The notes under the pieces were generated by a model. That model searched no databases and was not told the DNA's origin. It worked only from the letters and a program-made list of their open reading frames with translations. 64,000 bases of DNA from Hyphomicrobiales bacterium (lineage in GTDB: Bacteria; Pseudomonadota; Alphaproteobacteria; Rhizobiales; Rhizobiaceae): assembly GCA_026400435.1 (NCBI GenBank), contig JAPLOZ010000002.1, positions 29,406 to 93,405 on the forward strand. Direction: 5' to 3'. Shown here one piece after another: positions 35,465-45,271 of the stretch; position 1 is the first letter of the stretch; each line of letters begins with the position of its first letter. The position numbers and the translations under genes are program-made.

Positions 35465-36463
35465 ATGGACGAACAGGCAGTTTTCGGGTCGGCAAATCCT
35501 TGCCGTGCGTTTGTCGCGAGGCTCGTCCTTTCGGCGATGATCGTCATTGGCGGCAGCATACCTGCCTTCGCCGCCACCCTGGTCCCGCCCGGCAACCGCT
35601 CGGTCGAGCAGCCGGGGGTTCCCGGCGCTTCGCTCAAGCGCACCAAGTCCGGCGGCACCACATTCGAAGCCAAGTACCGCAAGGTCTATGCGCTGCTGAA
35701 GAATGACCGCGCGCTGCGCAAGAAGATCGTCGCGGCAGCCGGCGCCTACGGCATCGATCCCATGCACATCGTCGGCGCCATCGTCGGCGAACACACCTAC
35801 AATGTCGACGCCTATGACCGGCTGCAGACCTATTACGTGAAGGCGGCCGCCTACCTGAACGCCGATCTCTCCTTCGCCTATGAGGGCGAAAACGTTGACG
35901 ATTTCATCAAGCGTCCCCAATTCGCCGAATGCACGGCGTCCGACAGCTATACGCTGTGGACCTGCCGCGAGCGCGTCTGGAACAGCGCGTTCCGTGGCAA
36001 GACCGTCGGCGGCATGGCGTTCCCCGACAATCGCTTCGCGGCAGTCTTCTTCCAGCCCTACTATGCCGGCCAGACCTTCGGGCTCGGCCAGCTCAGCCCG
36101 CTCACCGCGCTGCAGATGAGCGACCTCGTACACCAGGTTTCGGGCCTGCCCCGCCTCGACGCCGGCAAGCCGAACCAGGTTTACGAGACCATCATGGATC
36201 CCGACATGACCCTCGACTATGTCGCCGCGGCGCTCAAGCAGTCGATCGAGGCCTATGCGAGGATCGCCGATTTCGACATCTCGCAAAATCCCGGCGTTAC
36301 CGCGACGCTCTATAATATCGGCAATGCGGATGCCCGCGCCTGGGCGCTGAAGCGCGAAAACGACGAGCGCGCCGCACGCGGCGAGGCCCCGCGCTTGCCC
36401 GAGGAAAATTATTACGGCTGGCTGGTCAACGAGAAGCTGCAGGAGCTGCAGGCGCTGTTCTAA
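35465..36463 (+). CDS. DUF1402-family exported protein, possible transglycosylase-like
   Basis: 332 residues. A signal peptide (VARLVLSAMIVIGGSIPAFA, cleaved after AFA) is followed by a mature domain with AYGIDPMHIVGAIVGEHTYNV, FQPYYAGQTFGLGQLSPLTAL and NIGNADARAW. The pattern of a Glu in the first block and GLGQLSPLTAL in the second is like lytic transglycosylases, so the family may act on peptidoglycan; this is inference. It starts at ATG 35465, 160 bp past hslU; that gap has no clear terminator. Confidence 0.8.
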   Translation: MDEQAVFGSANPCRAFVARLVLSAMIVIGGSIPAFAATLVPPGNRSVEQPGVPGASLKRTKSGGTTFEAKYRKVYALLKNDRALRKKIVAAAGAYGIDPMHIVGAIVGEHTYNVDAYDRLQTYYVKAAAYLNADLSFAYEGENVDDFIKRPQFAECTASDSYTLWTCRERVWNSAFRGKTVGGMAFPDNRFAAVFFQPYYAGQTFGLGQLSPLTALQMSDLVHQVSGLPRLDAGKPNQVYETIMDPDMTLDYVAAALKQSIEAYARIADFDISQNPGVTATLYNIGNADARAWALKRENDERAARGEAPRLPEENYYGWLVNEKLQELQALF

Positions 36464-36476
36464 AGGCGGCCAAAAA

Positions 36477-36860
36477 CTAGTCGTCATACCGCCCCGGCGC
36501 TTGCTGCGCGGGGATGGTCAGCAGCGCGATCATCCGATCCAGCGTTTCCACATCCAGTTCACCGATGCGCTCGGCCAGCAGATTGGCGAGTTCGGTCGCG
36601 GACGGCGACAGGCCGGATGTGTCGATCACCACACGCGGATGCGACTGGCCGGCGAGCCGCAGAACCTCCTCGGCATCGTCCCAGATGACGTTGAAATAGC
36701 CGATGATCTTTTGCAGCAGCACCCAGGTCGGCACGCCGCGCCGGCCATGTTCGAGCGCCGAGAGATAGGCGGCGCTGACGCCGATGGCCGCCGCCATTTC
36801 CTTCTGGCTGACGCCCTTGGCGCGGCGCAGGTCGCGCAGCTTTTCGCCAAGCGGCGTCAT
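36477..36860 (-). CDS. XRE-family helix-turn-helix regulator
   Basis: 127 residues. The N-terminal 60 form a Cro/C1-type HTH (GEKLRDLRRAKGVSQKEMAAA, then SAAYLSALEHGRRG with the recognition helix). The C-terminal half is a short helical domain of unknown role. It overlaps the Smr-domain gene by 4 nt and is the third gene of mltA-smr-HTH. The target is unknown; the same trio is frequent in Rhizobiales. Confidence 0.88.
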   Translation of the reverse strand: MTPLGEKLRDLRRAKGVSQKEMAAAIGVSAAYLSALEHGRRGVPTWVLLQKIIGYFNVIWDDAEEVLRLAGQSHPRVVIDTSGLSPSATELANLLAERIGELDVETLDRMIALLTIPAQQAPGRYDD

Positions 36861-37390
36861 GACGCTCTGCGCAGGCGTATATAGAGTGCGCCCTCGCCGC
36901 CATGCTGGCGCGCCGACACGTCGTGACTCGACACCAGCGCGCGGAACGGCGGCGTCGACAGCCAGGCCGGCACCTGCCGACGCAATACGCCGTCGCCACC
37001 AGACGAAAAGCCCTTGCCGGTAATCACCAGCACGTAACGCACCCCGCCGGCATGCGCCCGCTGCAGGAACGACAGCAGAAGGGCATGCGCCTCGCTCTGG
37101 GTCATGCCGTGCAAGTCGACGCGGCCCTCGATCTGCAGCTTTCCCTTCGACAGTTTTTCCAGCGTCGGCCGGTCAAGTGCATGCGTGACCTGCTGGCGCT
37201 TGGGCGGCGCCGGTGCAGCCGCAGGAGCGGTCAGCGCCACACCGGCAATGCTGGGCGTTTTTGCCTCGGTCGCCGGCTTCGGTGGTTCTTCGGCGAGGGC
37301 CTTCTTCCCTTTCAGGGGCTTGGCGGACCTGGCAACGAGGTTCCACAACACGCGGTCCTCATCGCTCAGCGTCTTTCCCGCCCGGCTCAT
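36857..37390 (-). CDS. Smr-domain protein
   Basis: 177 residues: a variable, Ala/Pro-rich N-terminal half and a C-terminal Smr domain (residues about 88-175) with RVDLHGMTQSEAH and the GKGFSSGGDGVL loop. Smr domains of MutS2 and stand-alone proteins are endonucleases or bind branched nucleic acid. Start and stop overlap mltA and the HTH gene by 4 nt each. Confidence 0.9.
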   Translation of the reverse strand: MSRAGKTLSDEDRVLWNLVARSAKPLKGKKALAEEPPKPATEAKTPSIAGVALTAPAAAPAPPKRQQVTHALDRPTLEKLSKGKLQIEGRVDLHGMTQSEAHALLLSFLQRAHAGGVRYVLVITGKGFSSGGDGVLRRQVPAWLSTPPFRALVSSHDVSARQHGGEGALYIRLRRAS

Positions 37391-38505
37391 CGGCCAACGC
37401 CCGCGATCAGCGGTCTTGGCAGCAGCGCGTAGAAATCCGCCGCGTTGCGCACGACACCGGCAATCTCGCCCGCTGCATCACCTGAACCGGCAAACAGATC
37501 GCCACGCGCCGGCCCCGTTATCGCAGAGCCGGTATCCTGAGCGATCATCAGGCGCCGGAATTTCCGGTCGTCGAACGCCTTCAGCGAGGGCGCGTCGATG
37601 TAAAACGGGGTGCCGAATGTGTGCAGCAGACGATCGACCGCGATTGACCTGCCTGGAGTAAGCGGCACCTTTGCCGCCGCCACCGGTCCCAAATCCGCAT
37701 CATCCACCTCCGCCTCCCGGAAGAAGATAAAGGAGCGGTTCTGCCACAGAATCTCGTCGATGCGATCAGGATGACCGGCAAGCCAGGCGCGGATCGACTG
37801 CATCGTCACCTTTTCCAGCGGAATCTCGCCAAGGTCGGCCAAAACCCTGCCGATGCCGGTGAAGCGATGTCCTGATTTCGCGGCATAGGTGATCCGCCGG
37901 GTTGCGCCGTCCGTCATTCGCAGCCTGGCTGCGCCCTGCACGTGGATGAAGAATGCATCCACTTTGCTTGCGAGCCAGGCGATCTCGAGCCCGCGGCCTG
38001 CCAGCGCGCCCTGCTCGATCGCCGGCCGGTCGTGGTATTCGACCGGTTCACTGTCCGTCCTTCGAGCAAAAGCAAGGTAGGGGTCCATTCCCGCCGGCCG
38101 GTTTTGGTCGTCGATGTCGACCAGGTCGTCAGGCCGCGCCAGCAGCGGCACGGTGAACGTTTCCGTCCTCACCGACGACGCGGCGACCACCGGCTCGTAG
38201 AAGCCTGTCACAAACCCGGAAAGCGCCGGGGCTGTCGGCGTAACGCGCGCCGGAACGAAATGCCGTTGGAAGAACGCACGTGCCGCCGACGCAGTGTGGA
38301 CCGGTGTTTCACGTGAATCCGTATTCGCCGCCGCAAAGCTTTCGCACGCTACGCCGAGCGAACCGGTCCGGTAGGGTTTTGTGAGGACTTGAATTGCAGA
38401 GCGCCGGAACGCCTCGAAGGCACGCAGAAGATCGTCATCGGCCCATCCGGGCAGGTCGTCGAAACCGACAGGGCGAAACAGCGGCGACAGCGGCACGGTG
38501 GTCAT
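37387..38505 (-). CDS. mltA: MltA-type membrane-bound lytic murein transglycosylase
   Basis: 372 residues. The MltA double-psi barrel region has VTGFYEPVVAAS, VHVQGAARLRMTDG-type FIHVQGAARL, and the 3D domain near the C-terminus has MIAQDTGSAITGPARGDLFAG, with the catalytic aspartate region. It cleaves the MurNAc-GlcNAc bond to leave 1,6-anhydroMurNAc, a possible source of the sugar recycled by the MurU/AmgK pair at 5-8 kb. No lipoprotein signal is visible at the N-terminus used, which is unusual for MltA. A parS-like sequence lies inside the gene. Confidence 0.92.
   Translation of the reverse strand: MTTVPLSPLFRPVGFDDLPGWADDDLLRAFEAFRRSAIQVLTKPYRTGSLGVACESFAAANTDSRETPVHTASAARAFFQRHFVPARVTPTAPALSGFVTGFYEPVVAASSVRTETFTVPLLARPDDLVDIDDQNRPAGMDPYLAFARRTDSEPVEYHDRPAIEQGALAGRGLEIAWLASKVDAFFIHVQGAARLRMTDGATRRITYAAKSGHRFTGIGRVLADLGEIPLEKVTMQSIRAWLAGHPDRIDEILWQNRSFIFFREAEVDDADLGPVAAAKVPLTPGRSIAVDRLLHTFGTPFYIDAPSLKAFDDRKFRRLMIAQDTGSAITGPARGDLFAGSGDAAGEIAGVVRNAADFYALLPRPLIAGVGR
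38305..38320. other. parS-like site inside mltA
   Basis: TGTTTCACGTGAATCC matches the parS consensus TGTTTCACGTGAAACA at 14 of 16 positions, including the CACGTG core and its left arm. It lies on the opposite side of oriC from parAB, about 7 kb from the origin. Confidence 0.6.
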
Positions 38506-38530
38506 TCACAAGCGCGCCCCTGATTCTGGC

Positions 38531-39238
38531 TCAGTCTTCCTCTTCGGTCGCGACAAGCTTCCAGTTCGGGTCCTTCGACCGCGTTTCACGCGCGAAAGTC
38601 CAGACGTCCTTGACCTCGGCGACCGTCTCGGGATCGCCATCGATCACCTCGCCGGCCTTGTTGCGTGTCGCCGAGATGAGTTCGCTGACGATGCGCAGCG
38701 TGACATGGGCCTCTGTCCCCTTCATCTCGGCTGACACGATGCTGGCCTTGTCGATCCCGACGAAGGAGGACTGAATCTTCTCCGAGCGGCCCTCGCGATC
38801 CGAGATGGCCGCGACGAACCCGTCGAAGACTTCGCGCGACAGCAGGTTCTTCAGCGTCTTGCGGTCACCGTCGGCATAGGCCATCACGATCATTTCATAG
38901 GCCATCTTGGCGCCATCGACGAAACTCTTCGGCTCGAAGCTCGGGTCTGCATCCCTGATTGCGCGCAGGCCCTTGTTAAGGTCGCTGCCGGGCTTCTCGA
39001 AAGCGTCGATCGCCTTGTAGGCGTCTTCGGGCGGCTCGCCCGCCGCGCGTTTGCGCGGCAGCGACACGACATTCTCGGTCGTCGCGGCGGCATCCTTCTT
39101 GGCGGCCCGGCCGGCGGCATAGGGATCAAAGGGCTGCCGCTCGTTCCCGGTGCGACGGCCAAGCACGTTGCGGAGCTGGAAAAAGATCACCACAGCCGCG
39201 ATCAGAAAAAAGATCGTCCCGAAGTCGAAAAATCCCAT
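38531..39238 (-). CDS. Tim44/TimA-domain protein
   Basis: 235 residues. An N-terminal membrane anchor (FGTIFFLIAAVVIFFQLRNVLG), a linker, then a Tim44-like NTF2-fold domain (FVDGAKMAYEMIVMAYADGD, through WTFARETRSKDPNWKLVAT). Bacterial Tim44 proteins are inner-membrane proteins of uncertain role, related to the mitochondrial import motor subunit. The start MGFFDFGTIFF at 39238 is chosen over the longer frame. It sits 25 bp before mltA. Confidence 0.9.
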   Translation of the reverse strand: MGFFDFGTIFFLIAAVVIFFQLRNVLGRRTGNERQPFDPYAAGRAAKKDAAATTENVVSLPRKRAAGEPPEDAYKAIDAFEKPGSDLNKGLRAIRDADPSFEPKSFVDGAKMAYEMIVMAYADGDRKTLKNLLSREVFDGFVAAISDREGRSEKIQSSFVGIDKASIVSAEMKGTEAHVTLRIVSELISATRNKAGEVIDGDPETVAEVKDVWTFARETRSKDPNWKLVATEEED

Positions 39239-39415
39239 GTCGTCCGCCAAAACCCTTCGTTTTCCCGGCTTGCGATGGCGAGCAGGCATTCTTGCATATA
39301 GAACGCATTCCGCGATCATTCAAATGAATGGCCTGCATACCTATCTAGAAGCACAAGCGCCAGCGGCGCCTCGACGCCAACGCCAATGGCGCGTCGCCAA
39401 TCTCAATGGACACCA

Positions 39416-39904
39416 ATGCGATTTCCAGTCATCCCGCTCTTCCTGCTGGCACTGCCCTTTCTGGAGATCGCCGGATTCGTAGTGGTTGGCCGCCAGATCG
39501 GCGTGTTCTGGACGCTGGCGCTCGTCATTGCCGCGGGAATGGCAGGGCTGATCGTCCTGCGCGTCCAGGGTTTCGGGATCATGGCCCGCATCCGCGCCGA
39601 AGCCGACGCTGGGCGCGATCCGGGACGCCAGCTTGCCAACGGCGTCATGATCCTGTTTGCGGGCGTTCTTCTCGTCGTACCCGGCTTCGTAACCGACATC
39701 CTCGCGCTGCTCCTGTTCCTGCCCCCAGTGCGCTCCTTTGCCTGGCGTTTCCTGAAGCGGCGGATTGTCGTGGCGAGTGCTGGCTTCGGCGGCTTCCAGC
39801 GGCCCGGTGCACAATCGCGCGACAAGTCGATAGACCTCGACCCTGGAGAGTATAGCGAGACGCCGCGTCCCGATTCACCCTGGCGCACGATCGACCGCAA
39901 CTGA
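39416..39904 (+). CDS. fxsA: FxsA family membrane protein
   Basis: 162 residues, starting MRFPVIPLFLLALPFLEI. About four helices span the membrane, with FLEIAGFVVVGRQIG and the internal ADAGRDPGRQLANGVMILFAG, both family signatures. E. coli FxsA was named for suppressing phage F exclusion; its cellular role is not known. It diverges from the Tim44 gene and leads to secB, an arrangement conserved in Rhizobiales. Confidence 0.93.
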   Translation: MRFPVIPLFLLALPFLEIAGFVVVGRQIGVFWTLALVIAAGMAGLIVLRVQGFGIMARIRAEADAGRDPGRQLANGVMILFAGVLLVVPGFVTDILALLLFLPPVRSFAWRFLKRRIVVASAGFGGFQRPGAQSRDKSIDLDPGEYSETPRPDSPWRTIDRN

Positions 39905-40064
39905 GCTTGGCCGTCCGGTCGTGAACACAAAGGACCCTGGTGCTCCCGGCAACCCGGGCCGGCGACCTTCGCCGCAACCTTGTCTTGGCTGAACCGCCAT
40001 GCTAGCCAACGCCCGATTTGAAAACCGGGTCGCTGGTCGGCCCCACAACCAAGGAACCGGCTCG

Positions 40065-40553
40065 ATGGCCAATGAAGAAGCGCCTGCGGGCGTCGTGCCA
40101 AACGGCAACGGCGCGAAGGCATCCCTCAGCGTGCTTGCCCAGTATGTTAAGGATCTGTCCTTCGAGAGCCCCGGCGCGCCCGGTTCGCTGCGCGGCCGCG
40201 ACAAGGCGCCCGGCATCGCCATCAATGTGAACGTCAGCGCCAATCCACTCTCCGACAAGGAATTCGACGTCAATCTCTCGCTATCGGCCAAGGCTTCGGG
40301 CGAGTCGGACGTCATGTTCAATGTCGAGCTGATCTATGGCGGCGTCTTCCGCATCGAAGGTTTCCCGCAGGAACACATGCTGCCGCTGCTGTTCATCGAA
40401 TGCCCGCGACTGCTGTTCCCGTTCGCCCGCCAGATCATCGCCGAGGCGACCCGCAACGGCGGCTTCCCGCCGCTGATGCTCGACCCGATCGACTTCGCGC
40501 AGATGTTCCAGCAGAAGCTCGCCGACGATCAGGCCAAAGCCAAGATGAGCTGA
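40065..40553 (+). CDS. secB: SecB export chaperone
   Basis: 162-residue cytosolic chaperone that keeps precursors unfolded and passes them to SecA. The family segments [29 protein letters not shown] and [21 protein letters not shown] are clear. The start MANEEAPAG at 40065 has AAGGA upstream; an in-frame start at 39999 is not needed. A strong terminator follows 21 bp after the stop. Confidence 0.97.
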   Translation: MANEEAPAGVVPNGNGAKASLSVLAQYVKDLSFESPGAPGSLRGRDKAPGIAINVNVSANPLSDKEFDVNLSLSAKASGESDVMFNVELIYGGVFRIEGFPQEHMLPLLFIECPRLLFPFARQIIAEATRNGGFPPLMLDPIDFAQMFQQKLADDQAKAKMS

Positions 40554-40574
40554 GGGTTTCCACCGTACGTGACA

Positions 40575-40606
40575 AAAACGACCCGGCCTCGGCCGGGTCT
40601 TTTTTT
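40575..40606 (+). terminator. Rho-independent terminator of secB
   Basis: GACCCGGCC (40580-40588) and GGCCGGGTC (40591-40599) form a very GC-rich stem followed by seven T residues (40600-40606). It lies between secB and the DMT-family gene. Confidence 0.9.
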
Positions 40607-40720
40607 GCACCGGTCTTTCGGGTGCCGTGGCCCTTGCACCTGTCCAGCCTGCAAAGCCATCTGGCGGCCGCCGTCGGTTCGAACAACGCGTATCGCGGCC
40701 GAACCGACGCGTGGAGCGAC

Positions 40721-41584
40721 ATGGACCGGACTAGGAGCGGATTGGTCAATGGCCTGATCGGCGTCGTGATCTTCAGCGCCTCGCTCCCGGCCACCCGCGT
40801 CGCCGTGATGCAATTCGACCCGGTGTTCCTCACCGCCGCCAGGGCTGCTATCGCCGGGCTTCTGGCGCTTGGCATGCTGCTCGTGTTCAGGGAGAAGCGC
40901 CCGGCGCTTTCCGATATCACTCCGCTTCTGGTCGTTTCTCTCGGTGTTGTGGTTGGCTTTCCCTTGCTCACCGCGCTGGCGCTACAATACGTAACCTCGG
41001 CCCATTCGATCGTCTTTATTGGCCTGCTGCCGCTGGCGACGGCGATTTTCGGCGTTTTGCGCGGCGGCGAACGGCCCAAACCGGCCTTCTGGGTGTTTTC
41101 GATGCTCGGCAGCGGCCTGGTAGCCGGTTTCGCGCTGACACAGGGGCTTGCCGCGGCGCCGGTCGGCGATGCGCTCATGCTTGCCGCCATCGTCGTGTGC
41201 GGTCTCGGCTATGCCGAGGGGGCAAAACTGTCGCGCACGCTTGGCGGCTGGCAGGTCATCTCCTGGGCGCTGGTGTTGTCGCTGCCGGCGACGATCGCGC
41301 TCTGTCTCTGGACCAAGCCGCCAACCTTTGCGGGCATCGGCGCGCCGGCATGGATCGGCCTTGGCTACATCTCCGTCTTCAGCATGCTGGTCGGTTTCAT
41401 CTTCTGGTATCGCGGACTGGCCCAGGGCGGCATCGCGGCGGTCGGCCAACTGCAGCTCCTGCAGCCATTCTTCGGGCTTGCCCTGGCGGGTTTGCTGTTG
41501 CGTGAACCCGTAACCCCGACGATGCTGGCGGCAACCCTTGGCGTGATCCTGTGCGTCTTTGGCGCTCGCAAATTCGCCAGATAG
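40721..41584 (+). CDS. EamA/DMT-family transporter
   Basis: 287 residues with ten hydrophobic helices in two EamA repeats, each ending near conserved Gly/Pro-rich turns (ASLPATRVAVMQFDPVFLTAARA; GLAQGGIAAVGQLQLLQPFFGL). These inner-membrane proteins are metabolite or drug exporters. The substrate is unknown. ATG 40721 follows GGAGCG. It ends 12 bp from the convergent dnaQ. Confidence 0.9.
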   Translation: MDRTRSGLVNGLIGVVIFSASLPATRVAVMQFDPVFLTAARAAIAGLLALGMLLVFREKRPALSDITPLLVVSLGVVVGFPLLTALALQYVTSAHSIVFIGLLPLATAIFGVLRGGERPKPAFWVFSMLGSGLVAGFALTQGLAAAPVGDALMLAAIVVCGLGYAEGAKLSRTLGGWQVISWALVLSLPATIALCLWTKPPTFAGIGAPAWIGLGYISVFSMLVGFIFWYRGLAQGGIAAVGQLQLLQPFFGLALAGLLLREPVTPTMLAATLGVILCVFGARKFAR

Positions 41585-41596
41585 CGGGTGCGGCCC

Positions 41597-42316
41597 CTAT
41601 TGGAGACCGGCTGCCCGTTCACCCATCTTGAGCCAGACAGCCTTGTCGCCCAGTTCCGCGACGAGCAGCACGTGCGCGGCGCGTTCAGCTTCGGAAAGTC
41701 GCGGCGCCAGCGGCACGGGACGCTGGCGGATCGCTATCTCGACTGTCGTGACTTCAATGGAGCCCACTGCGCCCGGCGAAGCCGAATCAAGACCCAGCGC
41801 CGCCTGCTTGCCGCCGATCAGTTCTACATAGACTTCCGCCAGCAGCTCGGAATCGAGCAGAGCTCCATGCTTAGTGCGGCGGCTGTTGTCGATGCCATAG
41901 CGCCGGCACAACGCGTCGAGCGAGTTCGGACCCATCGGGTGCTTACGCTTGGCGATCGCAAGGGTATCGGTCACCCGGCCCTGATCGACGGTCGGATGGC
42001 CCATCCGGGCCAATTCCGCGTTGATGAAGGAGATGTCGAAGCCCGCATTGTGCGCAACTAGGTGTGCGCCGTCGATGAACGCCATGAACTCCTCGGCGAT
42101 GTCGGCGAAGGTCGGCTTGCCCAGCAGATCGGCTGCGCTGATGCCATGGATGGCCTGCGCCTCGGGATTGATCGCCCGGCCCTGCGGATTGATGTATTTG
42201 TGAAAGGTCCGGCCGGTTGGGAAGCGGTTGACCAGTTCGATGCCGCCGAGCTCTATGACGCGCTCGTCGCGCCAGTCCAGCCCTGTTGTTTCCGTATCGA
42301 ACACGATTTCGCGCAT
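41597..42316 (-). CDS. dnaQ: DNA polymerase III epsilon subunit, proofreading exonuclease
   Basis: 239 residues. The DEDDh exonuclease residues are Asp7 and Glu9 in VFDTETTGLDW, HNAGFDISFIN, and the C-terminal His-Asp in TKHGALLDSELLAEVY. The last 60 residues make the flexible tail that binds the alpha subunit. It is the last of the leftward genes coaE, aroE and maf, separated by 56 bp from coaE. Confidence 0.97.
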   Translation of the reverse strand: MREIVFDTETTGLDWRDERVIELGGIELVNRFPTGRTFHKYINPQGRAINPEAQAIHGISAADLLGKPTFADIAEEFMAFIDGAHLVAHNAGFDISFINAELARMGHPTVDQGRVTDTLAIAKRKHPMGPNSLDALCRRYGIDNSRRTKHGALLDSELLAEVYVELIGGKQAALGLDSASPGAVGSIEVTTVEIAIRQRPVPLAPRLSEAERAAHVLLVAELGDKAVWLKMGERAAGLQ

Positions 42317-42372
42317 CGAATCACCCGTTTCGTCGCGCGCAGAATGCGAGCAGCCGTGCAGGGTCGCAAGGC

Positions 42373-42978
42373 TCAGCGGGCGGAAACCACGGGACGCTTG
42401 CCGGTCAGTTGCTCAATGATCGAGGCGACGGCCTCGCGCGCAGACGCCATGCCCAGGCCGGTGTCGATCACGAAATCGGCCAGCCGCCGCTTTTCCGCAT
42501 CGGGTACCTGCTTGGCGAGGATCGCGCGGAATTTCTCCTCGGTCATGCCCGGTCGGGAGAGGACGCGTTCGCGCTGCACCTCGGCCGGCGCCGTCACCAC
42601 CACCACCGCATCGACCCGGTCGCGGCCGTCCGTCTCATAGAGGAGCGGTATGTCCACCACGGCCAGCGGCGCGCCGGCGGCGTGATGGAGCTTCAGGAAC
42701 GCGGTCGCGTCGGTTCGCACCAGCGGATGCACGATCGCCTCGAGCCGCTTCAGAGCCTCCGCATCGCGCAAAACCCTGACTGCGAGCTTCGCGCGATCGA
42801 CCACGCCGTCGACAGTTGTCCCTGGGAAAGCCGCCTCGACAAGCGGCGCTGCCTTGCCGCGGTAGAGCCGGTGGACCGCCTCGTCGGAATCGTGCACCGG
42901 CACGCCGAAATCCGCGAACATCGCAGCGGTCGTTGACTTGCCCATGCCGATCGAGCCCGTCAGGCCAAGCACGATCAT
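42373..42978 (-). CDS. coaE: Dephospho-CoA kinase
   Basis: 201 residues, catalysing the last step of coenzyme A synthesis. P-loop [12 protein letters not shown] at the N-terminus, [12 protein letters not shown] in the substrate lid and [11 protein letters not shown] are conserved. The ATG overlaps the aroE stop by 4 nt. The start at 42978 ([11 protein letters not shown]) is clear; the first enzyme of this pathway, coaA, is also in the window. Confidence 0.96.
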   Translation of the reverse strand: MIVLGLTGSIGMGKSTTAAMFADFGVPVHDSDEAVHRLYRGKAAPLVEAAFPGTTVDGVVDRAKLAVRVLRDAEALKRLEAIVHPLVRTDATAFLKLHHAAGAPLAVVDIPLLYETDGRDRVDAVVVVTAPAEVQRERVLSRPGMTEEKFRAILAKQVPDAEKRRLADFVIDTGLGMASAREAVASIIEQLTGKRPVVSAR

Positions 42979-43829
42979 CGGGTAGCCGACGCCCTGGCAA
43001 TATCGGCGACGATCATGGCGCGCAGCTCCGGCGTGACTTCCGCACGCCTGCCAAACCAACGCTCGAATCCAGGAACAGCCTGATGCAGCAACATGCCTAG
43101 CCCGTCCACCGTTCGCAGCCCTCTTGCGCGCGACGCCGCCAGGAGCGGCGTTTCAAGCGGAACGTAGACAATGTCTGTAACAATGGCGTGCCGCGGCAGT
43201 GCAGCCGGTTCGGCCGGCAGTTCGTCTGGAGCGCCCTTCCCGGCCATGCCCAAAGCGGTGGTGTTGACCAGGAGGCCAGCGTCTGCGAGCAGTTCGGGTG
43301 TCGCGCCGACCGGATGCGCCGTCACACCGTCGCCGAAGCGGTCGGCGAGGTCGACCGCGCGGCCAACGGTCCGGTTGACCACGCGAATGTCCCGCAGACC
43401 GCGGGTTTTCAGTGCATGGACGACCGCCCGCGCGGCCCCTCCCGCGCCAAGCACAACCGCCGTTCCAGCCAGTTCCCAGCCTGGCGACCGCTCGTCGAGA
43501 TTGGCTGTAAATCCTGCCGCGTCGGTATTTCCGCCCACCAGCCGACCGTTCTCGAACCATAGGGTGTTGACCGCGCCGATCGCCTCGGCCGCCTCGTCGC
43601 GTCGGAACGCCGCCGCGAATGCCGCCTCCTTGTGCGGGATCGTGACGTTGCCACCGGCGAGGCCGCGTTCTGCAAGCGTGGCGAAGAACGCCGGCGCTAC
43701 GTCTGGCGCCACGTCGATCGCTTCATAGCTGCCGGTTAGTCCATAGCGCTCGAGCCAGTAGCCGTGAATTTTCGGCGAACGGGAATGCGCGATCGGATGT
43801 CCGCAAACGAATGCCCTGACCTCAGCCAT
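42975..43829 (-). CDS. aroE: Shikimate dehydrogenase
   Basis: 284 residues, reducing 3-dehydroshikimate with NADPH. The catalytic Lys67 is in TIPHKEAAF and Asp103 is in [17 protein letters not shown] binds shikimate, and the nucleotide site is [10 protein letters not shown]. It overlaps coaE by 4 nt and the end of maf by 8 nt, as in other Rhizobiales. Confidence 0.97.
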   Translation of the reverse strand: MAEVRAFVCGHPIAHSRSPKIHGYWLERYGLTGSYEAIDVAPDVAPAFFATLAERGLAGGNVTIPHKEAAFAAAFRRDEAAEAIGAVNTLWFENGRLVGGNTDAAGFTANLDERSPGWELAGTAVVLGAGGAARAVVHALKTRGLRDIRVVNRTVGRAVDLADRFGDGVTAHPVGATPELLADAGLLVNTTALGMAGKGAPDELPAEPAALPRHAIVTDIVYVPLETPLLAASRARGLRTVDGLGMLLHQAVPGFERWFGRRAEVTPELRAMIVADIARASATR

Positions 43830-44421
43830 CGATGGCCCCCAGGTCTCGCAACGCCTTCAGCAGCGGCAGGAGCGGCAGGCCGACGATCGTGAAATGGTCG
43901 CCGTCGATCTTGTCGAACAGCTGGATGCCTTCGCCCTCGATCTGGTAGGCGCCGACCGAATTCAGCGCCATAGGGCCGACCCTTGCCAGGTGCCTGCCGA
44001 TGAAGGCCGGCTCAAGCTTGCGCATCGTCATCCTGGCGATACCGACATCGCGCCACAGCGTCTCGCCATTGCGCGCCAGCACCGCAGCGCTGTTTAACTG
44101 GTGGGTCTTGCCCGACAGTTTCAGCAAATGACGGCGCGCCTCCTCCATGTCAGCAGGCTTGTGGAACGTTTCGTCGCCAAGCGACAGCGTCTGGTCGCAG
44201 CCGAGCACCAGTCTGCCGGGCTGCTTCTCGCTGACATCGAGCGCCTTGGCCTCGGCCAGCACCTGCGCGACGTCCTCGGGGGAAGCCCCGGTGCCCGCGA
44301 GCGTCTTTTCGACGACCCGCTCGTCGATCGTCGCCGGAGCGACATCGATATCGACGCCTGCCGCCTCAAGCATCGCCTTGCGGAAGCGGCTCTCTGAAGC
44401 CAGGATCAGTCGTTCAGCCAT
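43822..44421 (-). CDS. maf: Maf-like nucleoside triphosphate pyrophosphatase
   Basis: 199 residues. The N-terminus [14 protein letters not shown] and the motif [15 protein letters not shown] with the catalytic acidic residues are family features. Maf proteins hydrolyse modified or non-canonical nucleotides such as m7GTP, UTP or dTTP and can delay cell division. The start MAERLILAS at 44421 lies 28 bp after the PPSR gene. Confidence 0.93.
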   Translation of the reverse strand: MAERLILASESRFRKAMLEAAGVDIDVAPATIDERVVEKTLAGTGASPEDVAQVLAEAKALDVSEKQPGRLVLGCDQTLSLGDETFHKPADMEEARRHLLKLSGKTHQLNSAAVLARNGETLWRDVGIARMTMRKLEPAFIGRHLARVGPMALNSVGAYQIEGEGIQLFDKIDGDHFTIVGLPLLPLLKALRDLGAIDG

Positions 44422-44449
44422 TGCTCTGCCATCCTCGATCGGGCGCGCT

Positions 44450-45271
44450 CTACCGCGCCTTACCCCTGAGCGCAACGATCGCGGCTGCGGTCTCCTCGAT
44501 CGAACGGCGGCTGACGTCGATCATCGGCCAGCCGTAGCGGGTAAAGATCTGGCGTGCATAGGCCAGTTCCTCGGAGATCGCTGCGCGGTCGGCATAGGCG
44601 TCGGCGTCAAAGCCGGTCGTCGCGCCAAGCAGGCGGTTCTGGCGCACATGCGATATGCGCTCAGCCGTGGCGATCAGCCCGACGACCAGCGGGTTGGTTG
44701 CCGTGACCAGGCTTTCGGGGACCGGAACCCCGAGCACGATGGGAATATTGGCGGTCTTGATGCCCCGGTTCGCGAGATAGATGGAGGTCGGCGTCTTGGA
44801 AGTGCGCGAGATGCCAATCAGGACGATATCGGCCTTGTCGGCCTCCTCCTGCAGCTGCCCGTCATCGTGCTCCATGGTGAAATTGAGCGCGTCGATGCGG
44901 CGGAAATAGTCGGCGTTCAGCACATGTTGCGCTCCGACCCTGCGTCCCGCAGGCGTGCCGAGATAGGATTGGAACACGGTCAACACCGGTTCGAGAACAG
45001 AGACCACCGGGAGCCCCATTGCCGCGCACCGCTCGTCGATGCCGCGTGCCAGGGTCTGGTCGACGACCGTGTAGAGAACAATCCCCGGCTCCTGCTCGAT
45101 GTCCTCAAAGACCTTTGCGATCTGCTTTTCCGTGCGGATGAGCGGATAGATGTGCTCGATGGCGCGGGCGTCCTTGTATTGCGCTGCCGCAGCACGGCCC
45201 GCCGCCAGCAGCGTCTCGCCGGTGGCGTCCGAGATCAGGTGCAGGTGGAAGAAGCTCTGGGGTCTGGTCAT
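44450..45271 (-). CDS. Pyruvate phosphate dikinase regulatory protein (PPSR/DUF299), RP001 homologue
   Basis: 273-residue bifunctional kinase/pyrophosphorylase that regulates PEP synthase or PPDK by ADP-dependent phosphorylation. P-loop [18 protein letters not shown] is diagnostic; the N-terminus [13 protein letters not shown] is also typical. In alphaproteobacteria this gene (RP001 in Rickettsia) flanks the chromosomal origin opposite hemE, exactly as here. The ATG is at 45271. Confidence 0.95.
   Translation of the reverse strand: MTRPQSFFHLHLISDATGETLLAAGRAAAAQYKDARAIEHIYPLIRTEKQIAKVFEDIEQEPGIVLYTVVDQTLARGIDERCAAMGLPVVSVLEPVLTVFQSYLGTPAGRRVGAQHVLNADYFRRIDALNFTMEHDDGQLQEEADKADIVLIGISRTSKTPTSIYLANRGIKTANIPIVLGVPVPESLVTATNPLVVGLIATAERISHVRQNRLLGATTGFDADAYADRAAISEELAYARQIFTRYGWPMIDVSRRSIEETAAAIVALRGKAR

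Noticed and set aside
33874..35682. 602-codon open frame opposite hslU
   Set aside because: Antisense shadow of a highly conserved gene.
38584..38599. GTTTCACGCGCGAAAG as a sixth parS
   Set aside because: The core is CACGCG and the right arm is disrupted.
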